A DNA stretch of 64,000 nt from Arthrobacter sp. MAHUQ-56 (GTDB lineage Bacteria > Actinomycetota > Actinomycetes > Actinomycetales > Micrococcaceae): assembly GCF_019710585.1 (NCBI RefSeq), contig NZ_JAIFZQ010000020.1:900265-964264 (forward strand). Reading direction: 5' to 3'. Both the position numbers and the translations under genes were made by a program. A model generated the notes under the pieces. That model made no database searches. It was not told the DNA's origin and saw only the letters and a list, made by a program, of their open reading frames with translations. Shown here piece after piece: positions 24,880 through 33,796 of the stretch. Position 1 is the first letter of the stretch, and every line of letters begins with the position of its first letter.

Positions 24880-24895
24880 GGGACTTGCAGGCCCC
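24880..24895. promoter_or_regulatory. Candidate DevR/DosR-like palindrome between divergent genes
   Basis: GGGACTTGCAGGCCCC, between PPOX paralog 3 (minus, start 24791) and the HtrA-like gene (plus, start 24974). It is the closest of the four to the GGGACTT half-site of DosR boxes and could serve both genes. Confidence 0.35.
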
Positions 24896-24973
24896 GTTCC
24901 CGCGTTAATCCCCGTAAGGACCCGGTGCGGGCAAACACCTCCGCCGGGATCGGCATGAAGCTGGAGGTGCGCC

Positions 24974-25951
24974 ATGGAACAGGCGCGGGAACCCATCCCT
25001 GACAACGACGACGTCCTGGACGCATATTCGCAGACGGTGATGCGGGTCGCGGCGGCCGTCACGCCGCATGTGGCAGCCATCGAAATGTCCGCGGCCCGCC
25101 GCAATGGCAGGGTGCGGGTGGGAGCCGGGTCCGCTGTGCTCTTCACCGAGGATGGCTACCTGCTCACGAACTCCCATGTTGTGGCGGGCACCAGCCACGG
25201 GCATGCGGTTTTCGCTGACGGCAGCAGGATGGAGCTGGAGCTGGTGGGCGCCGACCCGTTGTCCGATCTGGCCGTGGTCCACGGGTCGCGTCCCAAGGTT
25301 CCGCCCGCGGAGTTCGGAGCGGCGGAGTCCCTGCGCGTGGGACAGCTGGTGGTCGCCGTCGGAAACCCCCTGGGCCTGGCCGGGTCCGTGACTGCCGGCG
25401 TGGTGAGCGGTCTGGGCCGTGCCATTCCCGTCTGGTCCGGCGGCAACCGGCGCGTCATTGAGGACGTCATCCAGACGGACGCGGCATTGAACCCTGGAAA
25501 TTCCGGTGGCGCACTTGCGGACACCCACGCCAGGATCGTGGGCATCAACACTGCCGTGGCGGGTGCCGGGCTGGGACTGGCCATCCCGATCAATGCCACG
25601 ACCCGCAGGATCATCTCGGCGCTGCTGTCCGATGGCAGGGTCCGTCGGGCCTACCTGGGCCTGGTGAGTACGCCGATCCAGCTCAGCGCCAGCGCCGTGG
25701 TGCGCACGGGGCACCGGGAAGGCCTGCGGGTGGTGGAGGTGCTGCCCGGTTCGCCGGCCGGCAAGGCCGGACTGTCGCCGGGGGACATCCTGTTGGCAGC
25801 GGGAGGCCAGTCGGTCAGCAACGCGGAGAGCCTGCAGCGGCTGCTGTTCGCCGACGCCATCGGCGAGCCGCTCGACATCGCCGTCCTCCGCGACGGCGCC
25901 GAAATCCACCTCACGGCGGTCCCGGAGGAAATGACCGGCAACGGCGGGTAA
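24974..25951 (+). CDS. HtrA-like serine protease without membrane anchor
   Basis: A 325-residue S1C-type trypsin-like protease plus one PDZ domain. Catalytic triad H68 (LTNSHVVAG), D98 (DPLSDLAV) and S177 (NPGNSGGAL), all present; the PDZ covers about 230-315 (VVEVLPGSPAGKAGLSPGDI). No signal peptide or membrane helix is seen, so it should be cytoplasmic, unlike the usual actinobacterial HtrA proteins. Likely protein quality control under stress. Confidence 0.85.
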   Translation: MEQAREPIPDNDDVLDAYSQTVMRVAAAVTPHVAAIEMSAARRNGRVRVGAGSAVLFTEDGYLLTNSHVVAGTSHGHAVFADGSRMELELVGADPLSDLAVVHGSRPKVPPAEFGAAESLRVGQLVVAVGNPLGLAGSVTAGVVSGLGRAIPVWSGGNRRVIEDVIQTDAALNPGNSGGALADTHARIVGINTAVAGAGLGLAIPINATTRRIISALLSDGRVRRAYLGLVSTPIQLSASAVVRTGHREGLRVVEVLPGSPAGKAGLSPGDILLAAGGQSVSNAESLQRLLFADAIGEPLDIAVLRDGAEIHLTAVPEEMTGNGG

Positions 25952-25993
25952 GTGCAGGGGGCGCCGACATACCGGACGGCGGCGGAACCCGGC

Positions 25994-26368
25994 TTAGGAG
26001 GCGGGCGCCGCCACGTCCGCGATGCCCACGAAACGCGTGCCCACGCCGTCGTACTCGCTGCGGACGAAGCCGGGGCGGAGGGACGGAACATCGGAGGGGG
26101 CATGATGCCCGCATACGACGTAGGTGAAGTCCGGCCACCACTTCTTGGGGCGCGCAGCTTCCTCGTACCCGCAGACGGCGCATTCGAGGTGCACCCACAC
26201 CGGCCGCTTCCCTGTGCGGTTGGCGCGGGACTGCACGAGCCAGGGCGGAGGGGTGTCAAGGATGGTGCGGAGTTCCGCTTCCGTCATCCACTTGGGCAGG
26301 CCGTGGCGCTGCGCCATTTCGAGGGGAACATCCAGGGCTATTGCCGCGTCACGTCTGCTGATCATCAA
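25994..26368 (-). CDS. Conserved protein with possible zinc site
   Basis: A 124-residue soluble protein starting with two Met codons. The N-terminal helix-turn-like part (SRRDAAIALDVPLEMAQRHG) includes LPKWMTEAEL; the middle has CAVCG and later VVCGHH, which could together hold one zinc. No defined function is recognised; it resembles short uncharacterised actinobacterial proteins. Same strand as the mntR gene upstream, gap 60 nt. Confidence 0.6.
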   Translation of the reverse strand: MMISRRDAAIALDVPLEMAQRHGLPKWMTEAELRTILDTPPPWLVQSRANRTGKRPVWVHLECAVCGYEEAARPKKWWPDFTYVVCGHHAPSDVPSLRPGFVRSEYDGVGTRFVGIADVAAPAS

Positions 26369-26428
26369 TGTCCACGATACGGGAACGGGCCAAATCGCTG
26401 TCCCTCGGCTGTGTCCAGGAAGCCGCTG

Positions 26429-27142
26429 TCAGACTGCGTCCAGGACGCAGCCCGGGTGGGGGGTGGTGCTGGAAACCCAGAGCGCCGACGCGATCTCGTC
26501 CGCGAGGTCGAAGTCCCGGGCGCCGCGCGAGCCGCTGATCCGCACCACCAGGGCGCCGCCAAACGGCCTGCGCCCCATGACCTCCACGTCGGCATCCAGG
26601 TCGATGTCCTCGGCGGCAAGGTAGCGCAGCAGCTCCGGGTTGTCGTCACTGATCCGGGTGATCCTGCCGGTGTGGCCCTCGTCCAGCTCCGCCAGCAGGT
26701 GGGCGCGGGGCATCAGCACCTGCCCGTCCGCGGTGGGGATCGGGTCGCCGTGCGGATCCCGGCTGGGATTCCCGAGCTTGGCCGCCACGCGTTCGATGAA
26801 CGTATCCGAGACGGCGTGCTCCAGCAGTTCGGCCTCATCGTGGACCTCGTCCCAGCTGTAGCCCAGCTGCTCGACGAGGTAGGTCTCGATCAGCCGGTGC
26901 CGGCGCACCATGGCCAGCGCCAGGCGGAGGCCAGGGGCGGTCAAGGTGACGGCGCTGTAGGGCTTGTGGTCCACCAGCCCCTGGTCCTTGAGTTTGCGGA
27001 CCATTTCGGACACCGAGGAGTTGGCCACGCCCAGGCGCTGGGCCAGCTGCGAGGACGTGATGGGCTTGTCCTGCCATTCGGTGAATGAGTAGATGACCTT
27101 GACGTAGTCCTCGATTGAGGAGGAGGGCGCACTGGTCTTCAC
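26429..27142 (-). CDS. mntR: DtxR/MntR-family metal-dependent regulator
   Basis: A 237-residue protein with GTG start. N-terminal winged helix (ITSSQLAQRLGVANSSVSEM), metal-binding and dimer part (RRHRLIETYLVEQLGYSWDE, HDEAELLEHAVSD), and a C-terminal SH3/FeoA-like domain. The absence of a clear DtxR-type Cys and the spacing of His and Glu favour MntR (manganese) over an iron sensor. No metal transporter is adjacent. Confidence 0.8.
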   Translation of the reverse strand: MKTSAPSSSIEDYVKVIYSFTEWQDKPITSSQLAQRLGVANSSVSEMVRKLKDQGLVDHKPYSAVTLTAPGLRLALAMVRRHRLIETYLVEQLGYSWDEVHDEAELLEHAVSDTFIERVAAKLGNPSRDPHGDPIPTADGQVLMPRAHLLAELDEGHTGRITRISDDNPELLRYLAAEDIDLDADVEVMGRRPFGGALVVRISGSRGARDFDLADEIASALWVSSTTPHPGCVLDAV

Positions 27143-27205
27143 AGGTCCAAGCCTACCGGCTTCCGGCAGGCGGGTGCGGCCCGGCCGACGTCTCAGCGGG
27201 TCCGC

Positions 27206-27964
27206 TCATGCCTTTACGGCCCGCCAGGCGAGGGTGAGGTACGGAAGTTCCAGCTCCTGGTCAGCGGTGTGGCCGAGGTGTTCGTGCAGGTACCAGTCAA
27301 GGTTGGCCAGGACCTTGGCCCGCGTCGCCTCACCGGCCCGCAGGTAGTAGCTGCGGGACTTGGTGAGTTCCATCAGGTCGGTGGTGGTCACGGTGTCCTG
27401 CCAATGCGTCACGTGCCCTTCGAGCCGGTGGAATTCAGGCCCCACCACGGGCTTGTGTCCCGGCCGGTACACGTCCCCGGCGTGCATGATCCTGGACAGG
27501 CGGTGCACCCAGGGCACGGACGTGTCCAGCTGGTTCCAGACCAGGCCGAGGGTTCCGTGCGGGCGCAGGACCCGGGCGAGCTCAGTGCTCGCGGCCAGGG
27601 GGTCGCACCAGTGCCAGGCCTGGGCCACGGTAACGACGTCGAAGCCCGCCCCGGGCAGGCCGGTCGCCTCGGCAGTCCCCGCCACAGCCGTGGCGGCAGG
27701 GCAGTGGGCCTTCAGCTGTGCGAGCATGTCCGCAGAGGGGTCGAGGGCCGTGACGTCCAGGCCCATCTCCAGCAGCAAGGCAGTGAACTTTCCGGTACCG
27801 GCGCCGACGTCCAGGACGTCGCGGGCGTGCTCGGGAACCAGCCACCGGGCCGATTCCGGGGGATAGCCGGGCCGGACCCGCTGGTAGTGCCTGCCGCCGT
27901 CCTGGAAGCTCTGCCCAAGCTCCTGCCGCCGCCCGTGATCGAGTTTGGGACCGCCCCGGACCAC
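27206..27964 (-). CDS. Class I SAM-dependent methyltransferase
   Basis: A 252-residue protein with GTG start behind GAAGGAGG. Motif I DVLDVGAGTGKFTALLLEMG, acidic loop LDPSADML, and motif II region FDVVTVAQAWHWCDP, which resembles the AQAxHW form of ubiquinone/menaquinone-like and small-molecule methyltransferases. The substrate is not predictable. Confidence 0.8.
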   Translation of the reverse strand: MVRGGPKLDHGRRQELGQSFQDGGRHYQRVRPGYPPESARWLVPEHARDVLDVGAGTGKFTALLLEMGLDVTALDPSADMLAQLKAHCPAATAVAGTAEATGLPGAGFDVVTVAQAWHWCDPLAASTELARVLRPHGTLGLVWNQLDTSVPWVHRLSRIMHAGDVYRPGHKPVVGPEFHRLEGHVTHWQDTVTTTDLMELTKSRSYYLRAGEATRAKVLANLDWYLHEHLGHTADQELELPYLTLAWRAVKA

Positions 27965-28084
27965 GCGTGGCCTCCTTCACCTGCCGCCGATGGATACCTT
28001 TTGAATTTACCGCATGGCGGCGCAGGCAAAGGGGGAGCGAGTGCGGGGCCAGTCGCCGGGCTTGGCCCGGGTACGTCGCCCCGG

Positions 28085-29506
28085 TCAGTCCTCCGTGCAG
28101 GGCGCGGCGCCGGCGGTGCCTGGCGTATTGGGCGCCCAGTGCGGGTAGGTGCGGAAGTCATTGGCCGGCACCCAGCGGCCTGCATCCACGACATAGTCCC
28201 AGCCCAGCCCGCTGCTGCGCAGGGTGCGGATGCCGTCGAGGAGCCGCTCCGCGTCCTCCAGCCTGGATCCGACGCCGAAGCTGGCGCGGAGGGAGCCGGA
28301 CGGCAGCCCGAGCCGCTTCAGCAGCGGGTGCGCGCAGAAGCGGCCATCACGCAGTCCCACGCCGTGTTCGGCCGAGAGGTAGGCGGCCACCAGGCCGGCG
28401 TCATAACCCTCCACGGAGAAGTTGACTACGCCGATGGTGTCCGTTTCCGGGTTGGTGTCCCTGAAGATCTGGTGGACAGTGACACCCTCGATGTCCTGGA
28501 GGCCTTCCACCAGGAAGGACCGGATGGCGGACTCGTGCGCGTGCCAGCGGTCCTGGTCCAGCCCGGCAATGACCTGCGTGGCGCGGGCAAGGGTGGCGGC
28601 GCCGAGCACGTTCGGCGAGCCCCCCTCGTGGCGGGCCGGCCCGGTTGCCCAGCTGACGCCGTCGAGCCTTGCTTCTTTGACTGCACCGCCGCCGGCGAGG
28701 TGCGGGGTGCCGGCGTCGAGCCAGTCGGGGCGCCCCACCAGGACGCCGGCGCCGAAGGGCGCGTAGAGCTTGTGCCCGGAGAAGGCGAGGTAGTCGACGT
28801 CGTCGGCGCTGATGTCCACCCGGCGGTGCGGGGCGAGCTGGGCCGCGTCCACCACGATCCGTGCGCCGTGCTGGTGGGCCAGCGCGGCCAGTGCGCGGAT
28901 GGGGAGGATTTCGCCGGTGACGTTGGAGGCGCCGGTGACTGCAAGGAGGCTGACGCCGCCCTGCTCCAGCTCCGCCCTGACGGCCTCGATGGTTCCCGCG
29001 ATGGTGTCCGCGGCCACGATGCTGCGGTGCGGCACCCCCTGCCACGGGAGGAGGTTCGCGTGGTGCTCGATGTCCAGGTAGAGGACCTCCCCGGCAGGGT
29101 GGCCGTCGGTGACGGGCAGGCAGCCGGCCAGCAGGTTGAGCGAATCGGTGGTGTTCCGGGTGAAGATCACTGAGTCGTCGGCGCGGCCGCCCACGAAGTC
29201 GCGGACGATGCTCCGCGCGTTCTCGTACACGGAGGTGCTGATCTGGGAGGCGTAGCCGGCGCCGCGGTGGACGCTCGCGTAGTACGGCAGGATTTCATTA
29301 AGGTACGCGGAGACCAGGGACAGTGCCGGTGCGGATGCGCCGTAGTCGAGGTTGGCGTAGCGGACATGCCCGCCGGTGATCAGGGGCGCCTGGATCTCGG
29401 CGCCGGTGACGGCGGCGAGGGGGTGGCCGGCGGCGGCCTGGCGTGCGTCGAAGGCGGCCGCAGTTTCGGCGATGGCAGTGCTGGGGGAGACGGTGGCAGT
29501 TGTCAC
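28085..29506 (-). CDS. Class V aminotransferase / cysteine desulfurase-like PLP enzyme
   Basis: A 473-residue fold-type I PLP enzyme. Cofactor Lys in AFSGHKLYAPFGAGVLVG, Asp in IVVDAAQLAPHRR, His region LYLDIEHHANLLPWQ. Related to SufS/CsdA, but a C-terminal active-site Cys loop is not clear; GRFCAHPLLKRLG carries a candidate Cys. It lies alone behind a SAM-IV riboswitch, so a sulfur amino-acid role is likely. GTG start 29506. Confidence 0.8.
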   Translation of the reverse strand: MTTATVSPSTAIAETAAAFDARQAAAGHPLAAVTGAEIQAPLITGGHVRYANLDYGASAPALSLVSAYLNEILPYYASVHRGAGYASQISTSVYENARSIVRDFVGGRADDSVIFTRNTTDSLNLLAGCLPVTDGHPAGEVLYLDIEHHANLLPWQGVPHRSIVAADTIAGTIEAVRAELEQGGVSLLAVTGASNVTGEILPIRALAALAHQHGARIVVDAAQLAPHRRVDISADDVDYLAFSGHKLYAPFGAGVLVGRPDWLDAGTPHLAGGGAVKEARLDGVSWATGPARHEGGSPNVLGAATLARATQVIAGLDQDRWHAHESAIRSFLVEGLQDIEGVTVHQIFRDTNPETDTIGVVNFSVEGYDAGLVAAYLSAEHGVGLRDGRFCAHPLLKRLGLPSGSLRASFGVGSRLEDAERLLDGIRTLRSSGLGWDYVVDAGRWVPANDFRTYPHWAPNTPGTAGAAPCTED

Positions 29507-29578
29507 AGAGACCTCACTTGAATCAGGACCCCGACATCACAGGAATCCGCGCTTGCCGCATCCGCTCCGGACCGGCCT

Positions 29579-29657
29579 GGTCGTCACCCGGGGCACCCCA
29601 CCGCGAATGGAGGGTTGCCGGCCAGCAAACCGGGGTTTTGCGCTGGCACTCGTGACC
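29579..29657 (-). promoter_or_regulatory. SAM-IV riboswitch
   Basis: On the minus strand the leader reads GGTCACGAGTGCCAGCG, then a CCCCGG...GCTGGCCGGCAACC core, GGTGGGGTGCCCCGGG and closing GTGACGACC. This order of conserved blocks is that of the actinobacterial SAM-IV aptamer. GGTC 29654-29657 pairs with GACC 29579-29582 to close it. It ends about 70 nt before the PLP enzyme start. Family members switch off sulfur metabolism genes at high S-adenosylmethionine. Confidence 0.85.
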
Positions 29658-29682
29658 TGCATAAAAGCGTAGAACATGGAAC

Positions 29683-29703
29683 GGCCCGGACTGAAGCCGG
29701 GCC
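29683..29703 (-). other. GC hairpin upstream of the riboswitch
   Basis: GGCCCGG (29683-29689) with CCGGGCC (29697-29703), loop of seven. On the minus strand it is followed by a T-rich stretch, so it may be a back-up terminator for hisN or part of the promoter region of the riboswitch transcript. Confidence 0.45.
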
Positions 29704-29740
29704 AATTGTTAAGGCATTTGTTACGCCTGCCGAATAAAGA

Positions 29741-29774
29741 ACGCCGGACGCCTCCTTCAGGAGGTGTCCGGCGT
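29741..29774 (-). terminator. Terminator of hisN
   Basis: A 15-bp stem (29741-29755 with 29760-29774, one wobble) with a four-base loop. On the minus strand it is followed by TTCTTTATT. It lies 35 nt after the hisN stop. Confidence 0.8.
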
Positions 29775-29808
29775 CGCAATATTCGGATCCAGGGCGATAC
29801 GGCGACCG

Positions 29809-30621
29809 TTACAGCAGATCGTCCAGGTAGGGGTTCAGGCGGTGCAGAACCTCCGAGTGCAGGATCGAGTTGGTGGCCAAGGCGTTCCCGCCGAACGGGC
29901 CGTCCTCGCCTTCCAGGGACGTGAACCGGCCGCCCGCCTCCACGACGATGGGGACCAGGGCGGCCATGTCGTACAGGTTGAGCTCCGGCTCGCAGGCGAT
30001 GTCCACCGAACCTTCCGCCACCATGCAGTAGGACCAGAAATCGCCATATGCGCGGGTCCGCCACACGTCCTCCGTCAGGCCCAGGAACTCGTCCAGGTTC
30101 CCGCGTTCCTTCCAGCCCGTCAGGCTGGAGTATGAGAGGGAGGCATCCGAAAGTTTCGAAACGTTGGACACGCGGAGCCGCGTGGCGGCAGCGAGGGACC
30201 GGCCCATGTACGCGCCCATGCCTTTTGCCGCCCACCAGCGTTTGCCAAGGGCCGGGGCGCTGACCACGCCCACCACGGGTTCGCCCTCGTCCACCAGGGC
30301 AATCAGGGTGGCCCAGACCGGGACGCCGCGGACAAAGTTCTTGGTCCCGTCAATGGGATCGATGATCCAGCGCCGCGAGCCGTGGCCGGTGCTGCCGAAT
30401 TCCTCGCCCAGGACGGCGTCGCGCGGGCGAGAACGGGACAGCTGGCCGCGGATGGCCTCCTCTGCGGCCTTGTCCGCATCGGTGACCGGCGTCAGGTCCG
30501 GCTTGGTCTCGACGTGGAGGTCCAGGGCCTTGAAGCGGCTCATGGTCTGGTCGTCCACGGAGTCGGCCAGGACATGGGCCAGGCGCAGGTCGTCGTTGTA
30601 GCTCGAAGCGGGTTGGATCAT
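29809..30621 (-). CDS. hisN: Histidinol-phosphatase (inositol monophosphatase family)
   Basis: A 270-residue Mg-dependent phosphatase. Metal sites in LGEEFG and [15 protein letters not shown], and C-terminal [20 protein letters not shown]. The sequence is of the actinobacterial HisN type, which removes phosphate from histidinol phosphate in histidine synthesis; activity on inositol phosphate cannot be excluded. Last gene of a leftward group with rsgA and aroA. Confidence 0.85.
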   Translation of the reverse strand: MIQPASSYNDDLRLAHVLADSVDDQTMSRFKALDLHVETKPDLTPVTDADKAAEEAIRGQLSRSRPRDAVLGEEFGSTGHGSRRWIIDPIDGTKNFVRGVPVWATLIALVDEGEPVVGVVSAPALGKRWWAAKGMGAYMGRSLAAATRLRVSNVSKLSDASLSYSSLTGWKERGNLDEFLGLTEDVWRTRAYGDFWSYCMVAEGSVDIACEPELNLYDMAALVPIVVEAGGRFTSLEGEDGPFGGNALATNSILHSEVLHRLNPYLDDLL

Positions 30622-30670
30622 GGTTCCAAACTACCGTCTGTCCCGGCATCTTCCGGGACCTTCGGCTGCG

Positions 30671-31786
30671 TCAGTTGACGCTGCCGAGTTCCTTGGTTTC
30701 CTGTGCTTCCATTCTCGGATCCGTTCCGAGGAGCCGGCGCAGGGACGCGAGCCGGGCGGGACCAGTGGGGCCCGCATGCCCGTTGTTCACCCAGTCATCC
30801 AGGCCGCAGTCCACTGCGGAGGCGGTGTGCTTGCACCCGCGTTCGCAGTTTTCGATGCCGGGGGAGAGGTCCGGGAAGGACCGGAGGATCCTGTCCGGAT
30901 CCACGTGCGCCAGGCCGAAGGACCGGATGCCGGGGGTGTCGATGATCCAGCTGCCGGGCGGGGCCTCGGCGAGCCGCAGGGCCAGGGCCGACGACGACGT
31001 GTGCCGTCCGCGTCCGGTCACGGCGTTGACGCCGCCGGTGGCCCTCTCGGCACCTGTCAGTGCGTTCACCATGGTGGACTTGCCGACGCCGGAGTGGCCA
31101 AGCATTACCGTGACCTTGCCGTCGAGGTGGGCCCGCAGCGCCGCCACTGCGGTGCTGTCGAGCCGGGCTGACAGGCCGTCGTCGGAGCGGGCGTCGATGC
31201 CGGAGGCCTGCTCATCGGCGGTGCGGCTGATGATCACCGGGAAGTCCAGGTGCGTGTAGTTGGACAGCAGCTCAGCGGGATCCCGGACGTCCGCCTTGGT
31301 GACGAGCAGGATGGGCTCGATTCCGGCGTCGTAGGCCGCCACCAGCGCCCGGTCGATAAAGCCGGTGCGTGGCTCAGGGTTGGCGGCGGCCACCACAATG
31401 ACCAGTTGGTCCGCGTTGGCCACCACGGCCCGCTCCACGGGGTCGGTGTCGTCGGCGCTGCGGCGCAGGAGCGTGTGCCGGTCCTGGATCTTCACCAGCC
31501 GGGCGAGGGTGTCGGGGGCTCCGGAGACATCCCCCACGAGCGAGACGAAGTCGCCGGCCACGACCGGCGAGCGGCGCAGCTCCCGGGCACGTGCTGCGAT
31601 GACCACGCGCTCGTTGTCCGAATCCTCACCCACTACGGCCGTGTACCTGCCGCGGTCCACGGTAATGATGCGTCCGGTGACTGCGTCGTCGTGGCTCGGC
31701 CGGTCCTTGGTGCGCGGCCTGGAGCCCTTCTTGTTGGGCCGGATCCGGACGTCGGATTCGTCCCAGGAGTCAGTGCGCCGCGCCAC
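30671..31786 (-). CDS. rsgA: Ribosome small subunit-dependent GTPase A
   Basis: A 371-residue circularly permuted GTPase: N-terminal OB fold, G4 (LLVTKAD) ahead of G1 (MLGHSGVGKSTMVNAL), switch motif and G3 (DTPG), then a C-terminal zinc domain with CERGCKHTASAVDC. It checks late 30S subunit assembly. It overlaps the aroA end by 17 nt, so translation is coupled. Confidence 0.95.
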   Translation of the reverse strand: MARRTDSWDESDVRIRPNKKGSRPRTKDRPSHDDAVTGRIITVDRGRYTAVVGEDSDNERVVIAARARELRRSPVVAGDFVSLVGDVSGAPDTLARLVKIQDRHTLLRRSADDTDPVERAVVANADQLVIVVAAANPEPRTGFIDRALVAAYDAGIEPILLVTKADVRDPAELLSNYTHLDFPVIISRTADEQASGIDARSDDGLSARLDSTAVAALRAHLDGKVTVMLGHSGVGKSTMVNALTGAERATGGVNAVTGRGRHTSSSALALRLAEAPPGSWIIDTPGIRSFGLAHVDPDRILRSFPDLSPGIENCERGCKHTASAVDCGLDDWVNNGHAGPTGPARLASLRRLLGTDPRMEAQETKELGSVN

Positions 31787-33149
31787 CGCTGGGCTCCCCG
31801 GGTCCGGCGGCGTCCTGGGCCAGCATCTCTGCCCAGAGCCGGGGGAAGTCCGGCATGGTCTTTGCCGTGGTGGCTATGTCCTCCACCTGGACGCCTTCCA
31901 CTGCCAGGCCCAGGATTGCCCCGGCGGTGGCCATGCGGTGGTCGGCGTAGCTGTGGACGACGCCGGCGTGCAGCGGGGCGGGCCGGATGACCAGGCCGTC
32001 GCTGGTTTCCTCGGCGTCCCCTCCGAGCCTGTTGATTTCGGCCACGAGTGCCGCGAGCCGGTCCGTTTCGTGGCCCCGCAGGTGCGCGATCCCGGTGAGC
32101 CGGGAGGGTCCTGTGGCCAGGGCGCACAGCGCCGCCACCGTGGGGGCAAGCTCGCTGGTGTCCGCGAAGTCGCCGCCCTTGATCTCTGGGCCCCCTATGA
32201 CGGTGAGGACGCCGTCCTCGAGGGTGACGCTGGCGCCCATTTTGGCGAGGATGCTGCGCCACAGGTCTCCCACCTGCTGGGTTTCCAGCGGCCAGTTCGG
32301 GATCCGGACGGTACCACGGGATGCCAGGGCCGCGGCGAGGAAGGGGCCTGCGTTGGACAGGTCCTGTTCGATCCTTTGGTCGAAAGCGCGGATGGGGCCG
32401 GGGGAGACCACCCAGTGGTTGGGGACGGAATCGTCCACGGACACGCCGGCGCCGCGGAGGACGGCGACGGTCATGTTGATGTGGTCCAGGCTCGGCACGG
32501 GCCGGCCGGCGTGCTCGAGGTGCAGGCCTTCCTCGAACCGGGCACCCACCAGGAGGAGGGCGGAGACGAACTGTGAGGAGGCGCTGGCATCGATCACCAG
32601 GTGGCCGCCGCGCACCCTGCCGGTACCTTCCACGACGAACGGCAACGATGCCGGAGCGCTCCCGTCTTCGGTTGAGACGGCTACGCCGAGGGCTTTGAGC
32701 GCTTCGATGATGGTTCCCATGGGGCGCTTGCGGGCGTGCGGGTCGCCGTCGAACACGCTGGCTCCGTTGCGGAGCGCCGCGAGCGGCGGCACAAACCGCA
32801 TGACCGTGCCCGCGAGCCCGCAGTCGATCCTGGTCCGGGCTGCCCCTGCCGCCGCGGGCAGCGGAACTACCTCCAGGTCCGGGCCGAAGGCGCCGTCGCC
32901 GGGTACCTCCGTGATGGTGGCGCCCAGCTGCCGGAGTGCGTCGATCATCAGGGCGGAGTCCCTGGAGTGCAGGGGCGCGCGCAGGCGCGAAGGACCGTCG
33001 GCCAACGCAGCCAGCACGAGGTACCTGTTGGTCAGTGACTTTGACCCCGGCACCGTCACGGTGGCGTCAATAGGCCGGGATGCGAAGGGGGCGGCCCAAT
33101 GCTCAACAGGCACGGCGGGTCCGTCCGTGGCGGCAGCTGCTGCGGTCAT
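31770..33149 (-). CDS. aroA: 3-phosphoshikimate 1-carboxyvinyltransferase (EPSP synthase)
   Basis: A 459-residue shikimate-pathway enzyme joining shikimate 3-phosphate and phosphoenolpyruvate. GSKSLTNRYLVLAALADGPS is the N-terminal substrate motif, GLAGTVMRFVPPLAAL the phosphoenolpyruvate loop, and SYADHRMATAGAILGLAV the C-terminal signature. The LAGTVMRF form instead of GNAGT is typical of actinobacterial enzymes. Pairing with rsgA is common in actinobacteria. Confidence 0.95.
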   Translation of the reverse strand: MTAAAAATDGPAVPVEHWAAPFASRPIDATVTVPGSKSLTNRYLVLAALADGPSRLRAPLHSRDSALMIDALRQLGATITEVPGDGAFGPDLEVVPLPAAAGAARTRIDCGLAGTVMRFVPPLAALRNGASVFDGDPHARKRPMGTIIEALKALGVAVSTEDGSAPASLPFVVEGTGRVRGGHLVIDASASSQFVSALLLVGARFEEGLHLEHAGRPVPSLDHINMTVAVLRGAGVSVDDSVPNHWVVSPGPIRAFDQRIEQDLSNAGPFLAAALASRGTVRIPNWPLETQQVGDLWRSILAKMGASVTLEDGVLTVIGGPEIKGGDFADTSELAPTVAALCALATGPSRLTGIAHLRGHETDRLAALVAEINRLGGDAEETSDGLVIRPAPLHAGVVHSYADHRMATAGAILGLAVEGVQVEDIATTAKTMPDFPRLWAEMLAQDAAGPGEPSGGAAH

Positions 33150-33155
33150 GCGTCC

Positions 33156-33704
33156 TTATGCTCCCGTGGCGTGCTCGACGGCGCGGCGCACAGCCTTGTC
33201 CGCCTTGTGCAGCTTCTTGTTGGTGGTCTTGCGGGCGTCTGCGGCCAGGTGCGCGGCATTCCGGCGGGCGTCGGCGGCGAGGTGCTCGGCGCGCCACGCC
33301 AGGCCGGGCCTGCCTGCGGTGTCAACGGAGGCGAGCAGGGCGCCGCCGCTCAGCGAAAGATTCTTGAGCAGCTGGTTCCGGCGGGTCTCCCGCGCTTCCT
33401 TGCTGCTGATGTCCGCGCTGCGCCATTCCACGAAGGTGTTCAGGAGGGACACCACGGTCAGCAGGGTGGCTGACAGCCGGGAGAACTTACCAAGGCCAAA
33501 CAGGACGCCGGCTCCCACCTGGGTTCCGCCGATGACGCGGGCCAGGGTCTTTTCGTCCGCCTGGAAGGGCAGGGTGGCTGCAGCTTTGCGCAGCAGGGGC
33601 GAAAGCTGCTGGGCGGTGTCGTCGGAGTTCTTGAGTTTATCCAGTCCGGCGAGGACAAAACTGGAGGCCAGCATGGGCCGTGCGAGAGTGCGGACAAAGG
33701 ACAT
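33156..33704 (-). CDS. DoxX-family membrane protein
   Basis: A 182-residue protein. ATG 33704 is chosen for its AGGAGGAAAA site. DoxX-type helices: FVRTLARPMLASSFVLAGLD, then RVIGGTQVGAGVLFGLGKFS and a third hydrophobic segment. The C-terminus is long, basic and Ala-rich (helical), facing the cytoplasm. DoxX proteins have been linked to thiol and oxidative stress, which fits its place beside sigH. It ends 6 nt before the aroA start region. Confidence 0.75.
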   Translation of the reverse strand: MSFVRTLARPMLASSFVLAGLDKLKNSDDTAQQLSPLLRKAAATLPFQADEKTLARVIGGTQVGAGVLFGLGKFSRLSATLLTVVSLLNTFVEWRSADISSKEARETRRNQLLKNLSLSGGALLASVDTAGRPGLAWRAEHLAADARRNAAHLAADARKTTNKKLHKADKAVRRAVEHATGA

Positions 33705-33770
33705 GGCTTTTCCTCCTGGATGGACGGACCGCGTCACGCGGCGGAGTCCGTCCTAGTCTTGCACTTTTGG

Positions 33771-33796
33771 GGAATATTTGCCTGCGGGACGGGGTT
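33771..33796 (+). promoter_or_regulatory. SigH/SigR-type promoter (autoregulatory)
   Basis: GGAAT at 33771-33775, an 18-nt spacer, and GTT at 33794-33796. This matches the GGAAT-N18-GTT consensus of SigR of Streptomyces and SigH of mycobacteria exactly. It faces the sigma gene, so thiol stress should amplify sigH expression. Confidence 0.75.

Noticed and set aside
27269..29173. Open frame of 634 codons on the plus strand
   Set aside because: Antisense shadow across the methyltransferase and the class V aminotransferase, both with full motifs.
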